Shown: positions 47,047 through 55,949 of the stretch, piece by piece
How the letters are laid out: every line of letters begins with the position of its first letter
How positions within the stretch are numbered: the stretch's first letter is position 1
DNA from: Paludifilum halophilum
GTDB taxonomy: Bacteria; Bacillota; Bacilli; Thermoactinomycetales; DSM-45169
Direction: 5' to 3'
DNA: 64,000 nt
Assembly (NCBI RefSeq): GCF_002245355.1
Contig: NZ_NOWF01000009.1
Coordinates: 1 to 64,000 of the forward strand
Program-made: the position numbers and the translations under genes
The notes under the pieces: model-generated
Databases searched by the model: none
Told to the model about the DNA's origin: nothing
Seen by the model: the letters and a program-made list of their open reading frames with translations, nothing else

Positions 47047-47063
47047 ACGATATCAGCCGTCTT

Positions 47064-47147
47064 TGGTGCGGGTGGAGGGACTCGAACCCCCACGCCAGAG
47101 GCGCTAGATCCTAAATCTAGTGCGTCTGCCAATTCCGCCACACCCGC
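47064..47147 (-). tRNA. tRNA-Leu (TAG)
   Basis: Class II tRNA. Acceptor GCGGGTG / CACCCGC; stem CTAGA / TCTAG with loop TTTAGGA gives TAG; encoded CCA. Confidence 0.94.
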
Positions 47148-47225
47148 ATACGGATTCGGTGAACGGCTCCGACCGGACAGCCAGAACCGTCTGACCGTAC
47201 CCAAGAAACCGCAGAATTGCATCCA

Positions 47226-47301
47226 TGGTGAGCCATGCAGGATTCGAACCTGCGACACCCTGATTAAAAGTCAGGTGCTCTGCCAACTGAGCTAATGGCT
47301 C
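47226..47301 (-). tRNA. tRNA-Lys (TTT)
   Basis: Acceptor GAGCCAT / ATGGCTC; anticodon loop CTTTTAA gives TTT; encoded CCA. Confidence 0.95.
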
Positions 47302-47306
47302 GCAAC

Positions 47307-47381
47307 TGGCTGGGGCGGCAGGGATCGAACCTGCGCATCACGGAGTCAAAGTCCGTTGCCTTACCGCTTGGCTACGCCCCA
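47307..47381 (-). tRNA. tRNA-Gln (TTG)
   Basis: Acceptor TGGGGCG / CGCCCCA; anticodon loop CTTTGAC gives TTG; discriminator G and encoded CCA. Confidence 0.95.
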
Positions 47382-47409
47382 CCTTTGTCTGGATTTTAGT
47401 TTTTTATAA

Positions 47410-47486
47410 TGGGGCGACCAGTGGGAGTCGAACCCACGAATGCCGGAGCCACAATCCGGTGCGTTAACCACTTCGCCATGGCCGCC
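47410..47486 (-). tRNA. tRNA-His (GTG)
   Basis: Acceptor GCGGCCA with the extra G-1 opposite C73; anticodon loop TTGTGGC gives GTG; encoded CCA. Confidence 0.94.
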
Positions 47487-47492
47487 ATATGA

Positions 47493-47569
47493 TGGCGGAG
47501 CTGACGGGACTCGAACCCGCGACCTCCGGCGTGACAGGCCGGCGTGAACTCCAACTTCACCACAGCTCC
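47493..47569 (-). tRNA. tRNA-Asp (GTC)
   Basis: Acceptor GGAGCTG / CAGCTCC; anticodon stem CCGGC / GCCGG with loop CTGTCAC gives GTC; discriminator G and encoded CCA. Confidence 0.94.
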
Positions 47570-47603
47570 GCGTAAGGAAGGCTTTTAGGAGCAAAAGCCC
47601 GAA

Positions 47604-47678
47604 TGGTGGACGGTGCAGGGTTCGAACCTGCGACCCCCTGCGCGTGAAGCAGGTGCTCTCCCGCTGAGCTAACCGTCC
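47604..47678 (-). tRNA. tRNA-Val (CAC)
   Basis: Acceptor GGACGGT / ACCGTCC; stem CCTGC / GCAGG with loop TTCACGC gives CAC; encoded CCA. The C34 anticodon reads GTG only. Confidence 0.9.
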
Positions 47679-47681
47679 AAA

Positions 47682-47757
47682 TGGTGACCCGTAGGGGATT
47701 CGAACCCCTGAATGCCAGCGTGAAAGGCTGGTGTGTTAACCGCTTCACCAACGGGCC
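47682..47757 (-). tRNA. tRNA-Glu (TTC)
   Basis: Acceptor GGCCCGT / ACGGGTC; stem CCAGC / GCTGG with loop CTTTCAC gives TTC; encoded CCA. Confidence 0.95.
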
Positions 47758-47784
47758 AAGACTCATCGGCAAACCATTTTCAGG

Positions 47785-47876
47785 TGGCGGAGAGAGCGGG
47801 ATTCGAACCCGCGCGGGGCCAAAAGCCCCCTAACGGTTTAGCAAACCGTCCTCTTCGGCCTCTTGAGTATCTCTCC
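47785..47876 (-). tRNA. tRNA-Ser (GCT)
   Basis: Class II tRNA with a long variable arm. Acceptor GGAGAGA / TCTCTCC; stem ACGGT / ACCGT with loop TTGCTAA gives GCT; discriminator G and encoded CCA. Confidence 0.94.
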
Positions 47877-47883
47877 GTAAGGG

Positions 47884-47958
47884 TGGCTCCTCCGGTAGGA
47901 CTCGAACCTACAACCTACCGGTTAACAGCCGGCCGCTCTACCATTGAGCTACGGAGGA
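47884..47958 (-). tRNA. tRNA-Asn (GTT)
   Basis: Acceptor TCCTCCG / CGGAGGA; loop CTGTTAA gives GTT; discriminator G and encoded CCA. It is the first gene of the array. Confidence 0.94.
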
Positions 47959-47981
47959 CCGCTTCAAAAGCGACATCATTT

Positions 47982-48010
47982 ATTATAATCGAGAAGCGAC
48001 TAAAATGCAA
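47982..48010 (-). promoter_or_regulatory. promoter of the tRNA array
   Basis: On the minus strand TTGCAT (48010-48005), a 17-base spacer and a perfect TATAAT (47987-47982), just upstream of tRNA-Asn. Confidence 0.8.
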
Positions 48011-48114
48011 GAGGTAATTTTAATTTTTTTGAGGGCGTTTTTTTGCGCCCCGCTTTCGAGTGCTCTAATAGAGTAGCATATAAATCGTTGATCCGTCAAT
48101 AGATTTTTTCACAT

Positions 48115-48145
48115 CAAAATGGATGCCCGACCATCGGGCATCCAT
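48115..48145 (-). terminator. terminator of the M15 peptidase gene
   Basis: Stem GGATGCCCGA / TCGGGCATCC with a 3-base loop and a short T-rich tail on the minus strand, just after the stop codon. Confidence 0.7.
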
Positions 48146-48161
48146 GGAATAAATTCGAGAG

Positions 48162-48896
48162 TTAACCTTCCCACCACCAGTACTGAGCGCCATACGAATA
48201 TTCCACCCGGCTGTCTACGTGGTTGAAAGAGCTGTACCGTTTATTTCCGCTGAATCCGCAGGTGCGGGCAATATCGCGCACTTGATATACACTTTTACCG
48301 CTGACATCAATGTCTGCCGCAATCCCGTACATGTGCTGACTGTTGGATGATCCCCCGACATTACTGTTGTGGTTAATGCTGCGAAAACCGGAATTGATGG
48401 TCACCGGCGAGTCCCCCGCTTTTTTCCGCAAAGCCTCCAATTTGTACATCAGCCGGCGAACATTTTCCTTCACTGTGGCGGATCCGACTTTTCCTCCGGA
48501 AAAACCGCTGCCATCCTTGGAATGAAATTCGCTCCACGCGAAGTGTCTGGTGGATCCGTCGGAATCCTCCAAGTTATTGAGCGCCCTCTGTGTCTCGGGC
48601 CCGACGACACCGTCAACGCTGAGTCCATAGGCCCGTTGAAACCGTTTGACGGCGGCTTCCGTCCCCGGACCGAACTGTCCGTCCACCGATACATAGGTTT
48701 GAGACGGGCTGTCCGCCGCCCAACCGGCCACACGGATCTGCAATTCTCTCACATCCGAACCGCTGTCCCCTCGACTCAGTGTACGTCCCCAATCATATGC
48801 CTCGGCTTGAGACGGAGCCGCCAACATGGGAACAACCAACGCCATCGCAAACAACACAACGGTCCACCGATACGCAAAAAGTTTTTGGATGGCCAT
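48162..48896 (-). CDS. exported peptidoglycan-binding M15-type D-Ala-D-Ala carboxypeptidase
   Basis: 244 residues. A signal peptide (~1-32, ending in SQAEA) is followed by a peptidoglycan-binding domain (~42-110; LSRGDSGSDVRELQ, VDGQFGPGTEAAVKRFQ, VDGVVGPETQRAL). An M15 zinc peptidase domain follows, with FRSINHNSNVGGSSNSQHMYGIAADID cut here to its key parts (SQH and the D of AADID) and a late HVD. It is likely a cell-wall hydrolase resembling the Streptomyces albus zinc carboxypeptidase. It is alone, with its own terminator. Confidence 0.88.
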   Translation of the reverse strand: MAIQKLFAYRWTVVLFAMALVVPMLAAPSQAEAYDWGRTLSRGDSGSDVRELQIRVAGWAADSPSQTYVSVDGQFGPGTEAAVKRFQRAYGLSVDGVVGPETQRALNNLEDSDGSTRHFAWSEFHSKDGSGFSGGKVGSATVKENVRRLMYKLEALRKKAGDSPVTINSGFRSINHNSNVGGSSNSQHMYGIAADIDVSGKSVYQVRDIARTCGFSGNKRYSSFNHVDSRVEYSYGAQYWWWEG

Positions 48897-49095
48897 TTTT
48901 CCTCTCTCCTCTCTCGGATGAAATGCTCCTTTTGCTTTTTACGGCCAAAACATCCAACGGATGCATCAGCCTGCTTCATCTTCATCTCTCTATCTGATGT
49001 GCCAATCTACCATTCTATTTTATCGGTTGATAATCCTTTTAATTTTCGGTTAATAAATTTGATTAAAAAGAGAATAAAGAACGCTTTTTCGCCAT

Positions 49096-49158
49096 GAAAA
49101 AGACCCCTTAAAAGTAGTCCCGTTCACAGGAGGTTTTTCCTGTGTCTACTTTAAGGGG
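49096..49158 (-). terminator. strong terminator overlapping a stop codon
   Basis: Stem CCCCTTAAAAGTAG / CTACTTTAAGGGG enclosing a second hairpin CACAGGA / TCCTGTG, followed on the minus strand by TCTTTTTC. The stop codon of the small gene at 49146 lies within the stem. Confidence 0.8.
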
Positions 49159-49394
49159 TGCACATCATTTTGTCCCACTCTTTTTGATCCTCTTTTCAGC
49201 CGACGCCCGAATCTCCTAATTCTTCTTCGAAGACGCTTGAAACCAACTCTCAAGCCATCGACAACATCCCCAACCAAAAGCATATCCCCGATTAACGTGA
49301 TCGCGCGAAAAAACCATCTCAGAATGATCCCGACCCACTCCAACAGTTCCAGCAGAGAGATCCCTCCCGTTAATTGGCAAAACCATGTATCCAA
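49146..49394 (-). CDS. small basic membrane protein
   Basis: Up to 82 residues: hydrophobic helices (LLELLEWVGIILRWFFRAI and a second) then an Arg/Lys-rich tail (KRLRRRIRRFGRRLKRG). GGGAGGG lies inside the frame, so the true start could be internal, at a non-ATG codon after it. A 27-codon frame (49455 to about 49372, with GGGGTG before its ATG) overlaps the start and could be a translation-coupling leader. The dedicated terminator argues that the gene is real. Function unknown. Confidence 0.5.
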   Translation of the reverse strand: MDTWFCQLTGGISLLELLEWVGIILRWFFRAITLIGDMLLVGDVVDGLRVGFKRLRRRIRRFGRRLKRGSKRVGQNDVHPLK

Positions 49395-49479
49395 TGAACT
49401 GTTCCGAACACCATAGAAAACTGCCGGATATGATACTGGGCTTTTTCACTCATAAAATAACACCCCGTCAGTCAATAGA

Positions 49480-49506
49480 CCGGCTCCCTGTGCGTGAAGG
49501 AGCCGG
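49480..49506 (-). terminator. hairpin after the sulfite-oxidase-fold gene
   Basis: Stem CCGGCTCC / GGAGCCGG; the tail on the minus strand is only weakly T-rich, so termination strength is doubtful. Confidence 0.45.
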
Positions 49507-49517
49507 TGAATGGATGT

Positions 49518-49976
49518 TTATACTTTTCGGATGTCGTCGGGACGCATGACCTGTTTAAACCCGAAGCTCGCCTCCTGCTCGGCTTCATGCCCGGTACGGA
49601 TCACGGCTTGAATCCGCCGAACCGATTTGACATTGAGGCAGTTACTGCTTCCATCGGGAACGTAAAGGCGGGCAGGGTATGCTCGGGTTAGGGGTCTTCC
49701 CTCCTGGCTGTATAAAAGAAAAGCCTGTTCCAGCTCCCCTAACGGGATATCCGCTTGAAATTCGTCTGTTGCATGAAAGATGAGGTGGGTCACATCATCA
49801 GCCACACCCGCCTGTTCCAGCAAGGACTTCAAGGAGAAAGCCTCTCCTTCCAGACCCGGAACCCGTTCTCCCGGTTGAACCGTCTGATCGTCCAAATCGT
49901 TGGCGGCCTCCCAGGTTAAGTGAAACGGACGCTGTACGGAGCCGTCCACGGTGATTTTCCAATTCGAATCCTTCAA
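49518..49976 (-). CDS. sulfite-oxidase-fold (molybdopterin-binding domain) protein
   Basis: About 152 residues matching the PF00174-type fold: WKITVDGSVQRPFHLTW at the start, ARLYVPDGSSNCLNVKSVRRI near the end. It is much shorter than YedY or sulfite oxidase, and the segment where the molybdenum-ligating cysteine is expected reads LIFHATDEF, so that cysteine appears absent. It may bind Moco as a carrier or be non-catalytic. The start is judged to be TTG at 49976, 8 bases after GGGAGG. It follows mogA on the same strand at the end of the Moco genes. Confidence 0.7.
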   Translation of the reverse strand: MKDSNWKITVDGSVQRPFHLTWEAANDLDDQTVQPGERVPGLEGEAFSLKSLLEQAGVADDVTHLIFHATDEFQADIPLGELEQAFLLYSQEGRPLTRAYPARLYVPDGSSNCLNVKSVRRIQAVIRTGHEAEQEASFGFKQVMRPDDIRKV

Positions 49977-50158
49977 AATCATGACCTCCCTAGGCCTACT
50001 GGATGAAAAGCTAAACATTCGGCCTCTTCGGAGACTCTCTGTTAAAAGGCACGCCACCGGAATGAGTCTCCACCTGCGTTGAAGTGGAAATATACGGTTT
50101 ACCAGCGGGTCCATTCATACGATCCGATTTCAGTTGTTACCCGAAAGACTCCATCCCT

Positions 50159-50650
50159 TCAGTCGTGGTCACCGAAAGTGCCTTTTAACGTTTCCAGAGC
50201 ATGAGACAGCACAGGTGACACCGCTTCCAGGCACTCCCGGACCGCTTTGGGACTTCCGGGAAGATTGATGATCAGAGTGGAGCCCCGGATTCCGGCCACC
50301 CCCCGGGATAGCATCGCGAATTTCGTCTTTTCCAACGAAGCGAGACGCATCGCTTCGGCAATTCCCGGAACTTCTCGGCGAATGACCGCCCGGGTGGCTT
50401 CCGGGGTGACATCCCGGGGAGCCAGCCCGGTCCCGCCGGTGGTGAGAATGAGATCCACCTTCTCCCGGTCGGAAAACCGAATCAAAGCATCCCGGATCCG
50501 CGCCGGATCATCAGAAACCACTTCATAACAGACGACCTGACCCCCGATCGGGGAAAGAAACTCCCGGATGGCTTGTCCGCTCCGGTCTTCCCGTTCTCCT
50601 CGGGCGCCCTTGTCACTGGCTGTCAGGATTCCGATACGCCACACGGTCAC
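50159..50650 (-). CDS. mogA: molybdopterin adenylyltransferase MogA/MoaB
   Basis: 163 residues: [40 protein letters not shown] and [14 protein letters not shown] are the MogA/MoaB signatures. It adenylates molybdopterin before metal insertion by MoeA. Its GTG start overlaps the moaC stop by 4 bases. Confidence 0.92.
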   Translation of the reverse strand: MTVWRIGILTASDKGARGEREDRSGQAIREFLSPIGGQVVCYEVVSDDPARIRDALIRFSDREKVDLILTTGGTGLAPRDVTPEATRAVIRREVPGIAEAMRLASLEKTKFAMLSRGVAGIRGSTLIINLPGSPKAVRECLEAVSPVLSHALETLKGTFGDHD

Positions 50651-51132
50651 CCTTCCTCCTTCCGGACGAAATCGCCGCTCTTGCCGCCGGTCTTGGAGAG
50701 GAGACAGGTCTGTTCCACCACCATCTCCTTGTCGACGGATTTACACATATCGTAAACGGTCAATGCGGCTACGCTGGCGGCGGTAAGAGCTTCCATCTCC
50801 ACTCCGGTCACATTGTCCGTTTTCACTGAAGCCTCGATCACCAAGACCTCTTCCCCTTCTTCGTAAAAACGGATGTCCGAACCGCGGAGCGGGATCGGAT
50901 GGCACATGGGAATCAGGTCCGAGGTCTTTTTGGCGGCCATGATCCCCGCCACCTGAGCCACACTCAACACATCCCCCTTACCCACCCTTCCCGAACGAAT
51001 TTGTTCCATGGTCGAGGATTTCATGCGCAGACGGGAGCGGGCCGCCGCCGTACGACGGGTGACGGCTTTCTCCGAGACATCCACCATTTTGGCCCGCCCC
51101 TGATCATTGATATGACGAAATGAATGAGTCAC
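50647..51132 (-). CDS. moaC: cyclic pyranopterin monophosphate synthase MoaC
   Basis: About 161 residues: [29 protein letters not shown] (active-site His), [23 protein letters not shown]. It converts the MoaA product to cyclic pyranopterin monophosphate. GTG at 51132 lies 8 bases after AGGAGG; the longer opening upstream is unsupported. Confidence 0.95.
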   Translation of the reverse strand: MTHSFRHINDQGRAKMVDVSEKAVTRRTAAARSRLRMKSSTMEQIRSGRVGKGDVLSVAQVAGIMAAKKTSDLIPMCHPIPLRGSDIRFYEEGEEVLVIEASVKTDNVTGVEMEALTAASVAALTVYDMCKSVDKEMVVEQTCLLSKTGGKSGDFVRKEEG

Positions 51133-51213
51133 CGTGTGATCCTCCTGACTGACAAAAATGACTTGACTCTTGGTACGCAAAACTCCGATCCCGTCGACCG
51201 GGTCGGGAGCCTG

Positions 51214-52236
51214 TCAGCCCCCGATAAAGGACATTTCCACTTTTTTGCGAGATGGGTTAGGGGTACGAGAAAGACGCTCGTCGGAGTAACGGTCTTCCCG
51301 GCGACTCCAGATTCCGCGAAGCCGCTCTTCCAGCGCTTCGTCACTGGCTCCCTCCCGCATCGGGCTCCGCAAATCCTTTCCTTCTGAGGCAAAAAGGCAA
51401 GTAAACAGGCGGCCATCCGCAGACAGGCGGGCACGGGTACAATCGGAACAGAAGGAATCCGTCACCGAAGAAATGATCCCGATTTCCCGATCGGTTCCGC
51501 AATAACGGTAACGATCCGCCACTTCTCCATAATAGTTGGGATCCACCGGCTCCAGAGGCATCTCTTGTTCGATCCGGCGGAGGATTTCCTCCTTGGACAC
51601 CACCTGATCCAGGTTCCATCTGTTGGTGTTGCCGACATCCATATATTCGATGAAACGAAGGATATGCCCCCGCTCCCGGAAATACCGGGCCATCGGAAGG
51701 ATTTCCCCTTCATTAACACCCTTTTGCACCACCATATTCACCTTGATCGACAAACCGGCCTCCGCAGCCGAGTCAATCCCCTCCAGTACCCGTTTTACAT
51801 CCGATTTGCCCCCGTTCATCCGGGAAAACACTTCCTCATCCAAAGCATCCAAACTGACATTGACCCGGTCCAGTCCCGCTTTTTTCAGCGAGCTTGCCTG
51901 ACCGGCCAGGAGTGAGGCATTGGTCGTCAGCGCTACATCCCGCACTCCTTCTGTCCCTTTGATCATACGGACAAGCCGGGACAAATCCCGGCGCAACAGA
52001 GGTTCTCCACCGGTGATGCGGATTTTTTCCACCCCGAGTGAGCTGAACAGGTGAACCAGCCGGGTGATTTCTTCAAAGGTGAGCAGCTCCTTTCGAGGTA
52101 AAAACGCATAATCCGGGCCGAATACTTCCTCCGGCATACAATACCGGCATCGGAAATTACAACGGTCCGTCACCGACACACGCAAATCCCGCAAAGGGCG
52201 CCCCAGTCGATCCGTGAGCGAAAGATCCTGAGCCAT
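51214..52236 (-). CDS. moaA: GTP 3',8-cyclase MoaA
   Basis: 340 residues. The radical-SAM cluster cysteines are C26, C30 and C33 (CNFRCRYC); a second cluster motif [19 protein letters not shown] lies in the C-terminal half, and the protein ends in the essential Gly-Gly. It starts Moco synthesis from GTP. AAGGAGGGGAATGC precedes the ATG at 52236. It lies 59 bases after moeA and 81 before moaC. Confidence 0.96.
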   Translation of the reverse strand: MAQDLSLTDRLGRPLRDLRVSVTDRCNFRCRYCMPEEVFGPDYAFLPRKELLTFEEITRLVHLFSSLGVEKIRITGGEPLLRRDLSRLVRMIKGTEGVRDVALTTNASLLAGQASSLKKAGLDRVNVSLDALDEEVFSRMNGGKSDVKRVLEGIDSAAEAGLSIKVNMVVQKGVNEGEILPMARYFRERGHILRFIEYMDVGNTNRWNLDQVVSKEEILRRIEQEMPLEPVDPNYYGEVADRYRYCGTDREIGIISSVTDSFCSDCTRARLSADGRLFTCLFASEGKDLRSPMREGASDEALEERLRGIWSRREDRYSDERLSRTPNPSRKKVEMSFIGG

Positions 52237-52295
52237 GCATTCCCCTCCTTCGCCAAAATATGTACCGGGCGGCGGCAAACCGCCGTGTTTTCGGA

Positions 52296-54173
52296 TCAGA
52301 GCACCTCGCCGCAACGGGTCCCGTCGTATCCCGGATAACTCTCCAACGCCTGGCGGAAGCCCCGGGAACGAAGCACATCCATCCATTTCTCCCCGGCATC
52401 ACTTTCATAAAAAGAACGCCGTAACAAAATCTCGTAATTTTCTTCCCGGACGGGCAAAAACTCAAGCCCAAAGGTGGAAGCGGCCGCCTCCAAACCGAGA
52501 GCGACATCCGCCGTTCCGCAGGCCACAGCGGAGGCTGCCCGGAGATGGGTAAGCGCCTCCCTCGAAAATCCCGACACCATCGCCGGCTCAATACCTTTTC
52601 CCTCTAACAGCTCCTCAAGGAGCATCCGCGTTCCCGATCTCCGAGGACGGTTGACCAAGTCAATCCTGGTACGCGCCAGATCTTCCGCTCCCTGGATGTT
52701 TAACGGGTTACCCGGCGCTGTGATCCATCCCAACCTCCTCTTCGCCAGATGAATCCGCACGTAGGAGATATCTTTCATTTCCTTCTGAAAATAACAACCC
52801 CGGCCGCCCCTGGCATGAATACCCGCCATATGGCATTCTCCCTTTTTCAACGCCTCAACCCCGCCCAGACTCCCGGTCCACTCCATAGACAGAGAGAAGG
52901 AAGGGTCCCTTTCCCTCAGCATCGATTCGAGACAAGGGAGTACGGGGTCATCACTGCCTGAAAAAAGAAGAGAGCGATCGATCGCTTCCGGGGAACGATA
53001 CAATTCCACTTGGACTTCCTCACCCGTCTGAAAACCACGGCTTTCCGCCGGCACCCGGAGTAAGGCATCGGCCCGGACCATGGACAGAGTGGCCCCTGCT
53101 CCCCGAGAGAGAGGAAAAGCGTGAAGCTCCTTGTCGACGCGACCGAGGCGGAGTCGAATATGATCCGTCGCCCCGGGTTTGACAGTCACCGGCCGGGTTA
53201 AGCGGGCAGTGGCCGTTCTCTTTTCCTCCGGTTCCAAGCCGTACCAGGATTGGATGAGAGGACGGGCAAACCATTCCAGGGACAGGTAAGCAGAAACCGG
53301 ATACCCGGGAAGACCGAGCACCGGCTTGCCGTCGATCAGCGCCAGCACCACCGGTTTTCCGGGACGGGCGGCCACCCCGTGAACCACAACCTCTCCCAAT
53401 TCCTCCAATACGCGCCATGTATAATCCCGAGTTCCTGCGGAAGAGCCGGCATTAAGCACTACTATATCGCACTCCTGCACCGCCGCCGACACTGCCCGGC
53501 GGATTGCATCGATTTCATCGGGGACAATGCCCCGATAATCCGGAATCGCACCCCATTCCTTCAGAAACCCGGCAAAAACCGTTCCGTTAAACTCGATGAT
53601 CTGCCCTCGGCCCACCTCTTTGCCGGGGGGGACGATTTCCGAACCAGTGGGAATCACAGCCACTCGGGGTTTAGACAAGACCGCCGCTTCCGTCACCCCT
53701 CCGGCTAGAAGGGCACCGAGATCCACCGGACGCAGGAGATGTCTCGACGGCAGGATCACTTCGCCCCGGGTCACATCTTCACCCGCCTGGCGAACATGCT
53801 TCCAGGCGATAGCCGGTTCGTCGATTTCCACAATGCCTTCACCCAGCTCCCGAACTCGTTCGATCATTATCACTGCATCCTTGTCCGCCGGCAACGGATC
53901 CCCGGTATTGATAAAAATAAAGTCCTTGCCCTCGCGCAGCCGGAGGGGACCTTGGGAAGCCGCCGCCGTCTCCGCCGCCCGGACAGCGATCCCGTCCATG
54001 GCGGAGGCCGGATAGGCAGGCATTGACGAAACGGCACGTACCGGCTCCGCCGTGACTCGACCCCCGGCATCGGCCACCGGGACCCATTCCGTCTCGGGAT
54101 GAAAAGAAATCCTTCGCTGCAACCGGTACAACGCTTCAACAATCGGTATGTTATCCAGAACGGTTTTACGCAA
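52296..54173 (-). CDS. moeA: MoeA-type molybdenum insertion protein fused to a periplasmic-binding-like domain
   Basis: 625 residues, much longer than MoeA alone (~400). Residues 1-410 are Moe[46 protein letters not shown] and [10 protein letters not shown]. Residues ~415-620 are a solute-binding fold ([30 protein letters not shown]), as in the MoeA-PBP proteins of many Firmicutes and archaea. The first part ligates molybdate to adenylated molybdopterin; the second may sense molybdate or pterin. The start is TTG with AAAGGGGACGGG upstream. Confidence 0.9.
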   Translation of the reverse strand: MRKTVLDNIPIVEALYRLQRRISFHPETEWVPVADAGGRVTAEPVRAVSSMPAYPASAMDGIAVRAAETAAASQGPLRLREGKDFIFINTGDPLPADKDAVIMIERVRELGEGIVEIDEPAIAWKHVRQAGEDVTRGEVILPSRHLLRPVDLGALLAGGVTEAAVLSKPRVAVIPTGSEIVPPGKEVGRGQIIEFNGTVFAGFLKEWGAIPDYRGIVPDEIDAIRRAVSAAVQECDIVVLNAGSSAGTRDYTWRVLEELGEVVVHGVAARPGKPVVLALIDGKPVLGLPGYPVSAYLSLEWFARPLIQSWYGLEPEEKRTATARLTRPVTVKPGATDHIRLRLGRVDKELHAFPLSRGAGATLSMVRADALLRVPAESRGFQTGEEVQVELYRSPEAIDRSLLFSGSDDPVLPCLESMLRERDPSFSLSMEWTGSLGGVEALKKGECHMAGIHARGGRGCYFQKEMKDISYVRIHLAKRRLGWITAPGNPLNIQGAEDLARTRIDLVNRPRRSGTRMLLEELLEGKGIEPAMVSGFSREALTHLRAASAVACGTADVALGLEAAASTFGLEFLPVREENYEILLRRSFYESDAGEKWMDVLRSRGFRQALESYPGYDGTRCGEVL

Positions 54174-54460
54174 TGCTTCCCGTCCCCTTTCCGAAACCGG
54201 ATCATATGCAGCCGGAAAACCCGGCTCATGGTAATTTCAGCATAGCATTCGGTTTCGTCTTCTGTCGAGTCAGGGATGAAAGGAAGGACTGTTGATTAAC
54301 CATCAGAGCAAGGGAATCGTATTCTGCCCGTTCTATGGCACGAATTGCGAATCCGTCGGTAATAAAATCGATATACCTACTTTTGCAACTCCAAATAGGG
54401 AGCGTTTTTTATTTATTAAATAGATAGGTATCATAACGATTCGTAGAAATAGTTATGCGA
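54174..54460. other. intergenic, upstream of moeA
   Basis: No gene recognised. A short GC hairpin (GCCGG / CCGGC near 54212-54224) lies in the moeA leader. I looked for a Moco-type riboswitch core and could not convince myself of one. Confidence 0.35.
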
Positions 54461-54601
54461 TCTAGAAGCGTTGTGACAAAGCCCCTGTTCGGGAGGGTGG
54501 GGTTCCACACGGAGTGCCTTTGGCTCGTCAGAACAACGAAACGAAGGGTGGAACCCCACCCCGACCCACCAAGGATGTGCTAAAATCACAACGCTTCTAG
54601 A
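54461..54601 (+). repeat. dispersed inverted-repeat (MITE-like) element, copy B, best preserved
   Basis: Perfect 16-bp terminal inverted repeats TCTAGAAGCGTTGTGA (54461-54476) and TCACAACGCTTCTAGA (54586-54601). Inside is a hairpin GGGTGGGGTTCCAC / GTGGAACCCCACCC around the core GGAGTGCCTTTGGCTCGTC. There is no coding capacity. Orientation is the same as copy C and opposite to A and D. Confidence 0.85.
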
Positions 54602-54697
54602 AGGTTCTTATTGTAAATATCGAATGTTATATAGTTAAACCACTCAAGTTGGGCTCTGGGGGTTTGTCGAAAGATTTGTTACAGTGTAGGAAGGAAC

Positions 54698-54784
54698 ATG
54701 GAGAAAGGGGATGAACGGCATGCTGTCGACACAGAGAAAGCGCTGGGGATGGGGGAGAGGCCCCGCCGTTTCAAAAACCGGTAA
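54698..54784 (+). CDS. possible leader peptide upstream of hisC
   Basis: 28 codons (MEKGDERHAVDTEKALGMGE..., ending in Arg/Lys-rich FKNR) with AGGAAGGAAC before the ATG, ending 23 bases before the hisC start. It has no His run, so classical attenuation is not indicated. Could be chance. Confidence 0.25.
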   Translation: MEKGDERHAVDTEKALGMGERPRRFKNR

Positions 54785-54807
54785 GCCAAGGAGAGGGGGA
54801 GACCGCT

Positions 54808-55920
54808 TTGCCTAGCCGTCCTCCTTTTTCCGATATTGTCTCGTCGTTGCCTGCGACGGTTCCCTTCGTCCCTCCCGAAGAATCGGAACGCCGGACCGGG
54901 CAAAAAATTCAACTTCGGCTGGGGGCCAATGAAAGTTCCTTCGGGATGTCCCCCCGCGCCGCCGAGGCGATGCGCCATGCCGTCGAAGAAGCCCATCTGT
55001 ACGGAGATGCCCACTGCCACGAACTGCGCACCGAGCTGGCCCGGCACCACGGTGTGGAGACGGAGCACATCGTCTTCGGAAGCGGAATCGATGAACTGCT
55101 GGGCTTGATCTGCCGCGTCTTCCTTAATCCCGGCGATCCGATCACCACTTCACTCGGGGGATATCCCACTTTCAATTATCATGTCAAGGGATTCGGGGGT
55201 CAATTGCACCAGGTTCCCTACGACGGAGATCGGAACGACTTGAAGGGTTTGGCGGATAAAGCCCGGCAAACCGGCTCCCGCATCCTCTACCTGGCGAACC
55301 CGGACAATCCGACCGGCACTTTTTACACGGCGGAAGAATTAAAATGCTTCCGGCGTCAACTGCCGGAGGGATGCCTGCTTTTGCTGGATGAGGCTTATGT
55401 CGAGTTCGCACCCGAAGAGGATGTCATGCCCTTTGACCCGGCTGATCCGCAAATAATCCGGACGAGGACGTTTTCCAAGGCCCACGGAATGGCGGGGGCC
55501 CGAATCGCCTACGCCATCACCCATCCGGAAACCGTGGACGCCGTGAATAAAATCCGCAACCATTTCGGTATCAACCGAATCGCCCAGGCCGGCGCTCTCG
55601 CCTCGCTCCGGGATCCGGGATTTATTCGTTCTGTCGCGGAAAAGGTGGCCCAGGGGCGCGAAGAATACGCTTCCCTGGCCCGGGAGCTGGGTTTTCGGCC
55701 GATTCCCTCGTCGACCAACTTCGTAGCGATTGATGTGGGCAGCGCCAAACGGGCCCAGGCGATTATGGACGCCTTGTGGGAGGAAGGAGTGTTTGTCCGC
55801 GTCCCCGGAGTTGAGCCTTTAAACCGCTGCATCCGCGTCGGTGTCGGCACCCCGGAGGAGCGTCGTCAATTTGCGGAGGCATTCCGTGAAGCGGCTCGCA
55901 GAACCGGCATTGACGGGTAA
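54808..55920 (+). CDS. hisC: histidinol-phosphate aminotransferase-like PLP enzyme
   Basis: 370 residues of fold-type I class II aminotransferase: LGANESSFGMSPRAAEAM, NPDNPTGTFYT, LDEAYVEF, the PLP lysine in TRTFSKAHGMAGARIAYA, and the C-terminal RIRVGVGTPEE-type motif (CIRVGVGTPEERRQF). It matches HisC, but related aromatic aminotransferases share the layout. The start is TTG preceded by GGAGAGGGGGAG. It stands apart from other his genes and is flanked by repeat copies B and C. Confidence 0.85.
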   Translation: MPSRPPFSDIVSSLPATVPFVPPEESERRTGQKIQLRLGANESSFGMSPRAAEAMRHAVEEAHLYGDAHCHELRTELARHHGVETEHIVFGSGIDELLGLICRVFLNPGDPITTSLGGYPTFNYHVKGFGGQLHQVPYDGDRNDLKGLADKARQTGSRILYLANPDNPTGTFYTAEELKCFRRQLPEGCLLLLDEAYVEFAPEEDVMPFDPADPQIIRTRTFSKAHGMAGARIAYAITHPETVDAVNKIRNHFGINRIAQAGALASLRDPGFIRSVAEKVAQGREEYASLARELGFRPIPSSTNFVAIDVGSAKRAQAIMDALWEEGVFVRVPGVEPLNRCIRVGVGTPEERRQFAEAFREAARRTGIDG

Positions 55921-55949
55921 CAGAAGTAGGACTGTTCATCATCCAAAAA

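Noticed and set aside
46743-47958. Small CDSs on both strands across the tRNA array
   Set aside because: All are readings through tRNA genes, with repeated GGIGR- or RVRVPSAP-like artefacts.
54174-54300. Moco riboswitch upstream of moeA
   Set aside because: Only a short GC hairpin is present; the conserved multi-helix core could not be assembled by eye.
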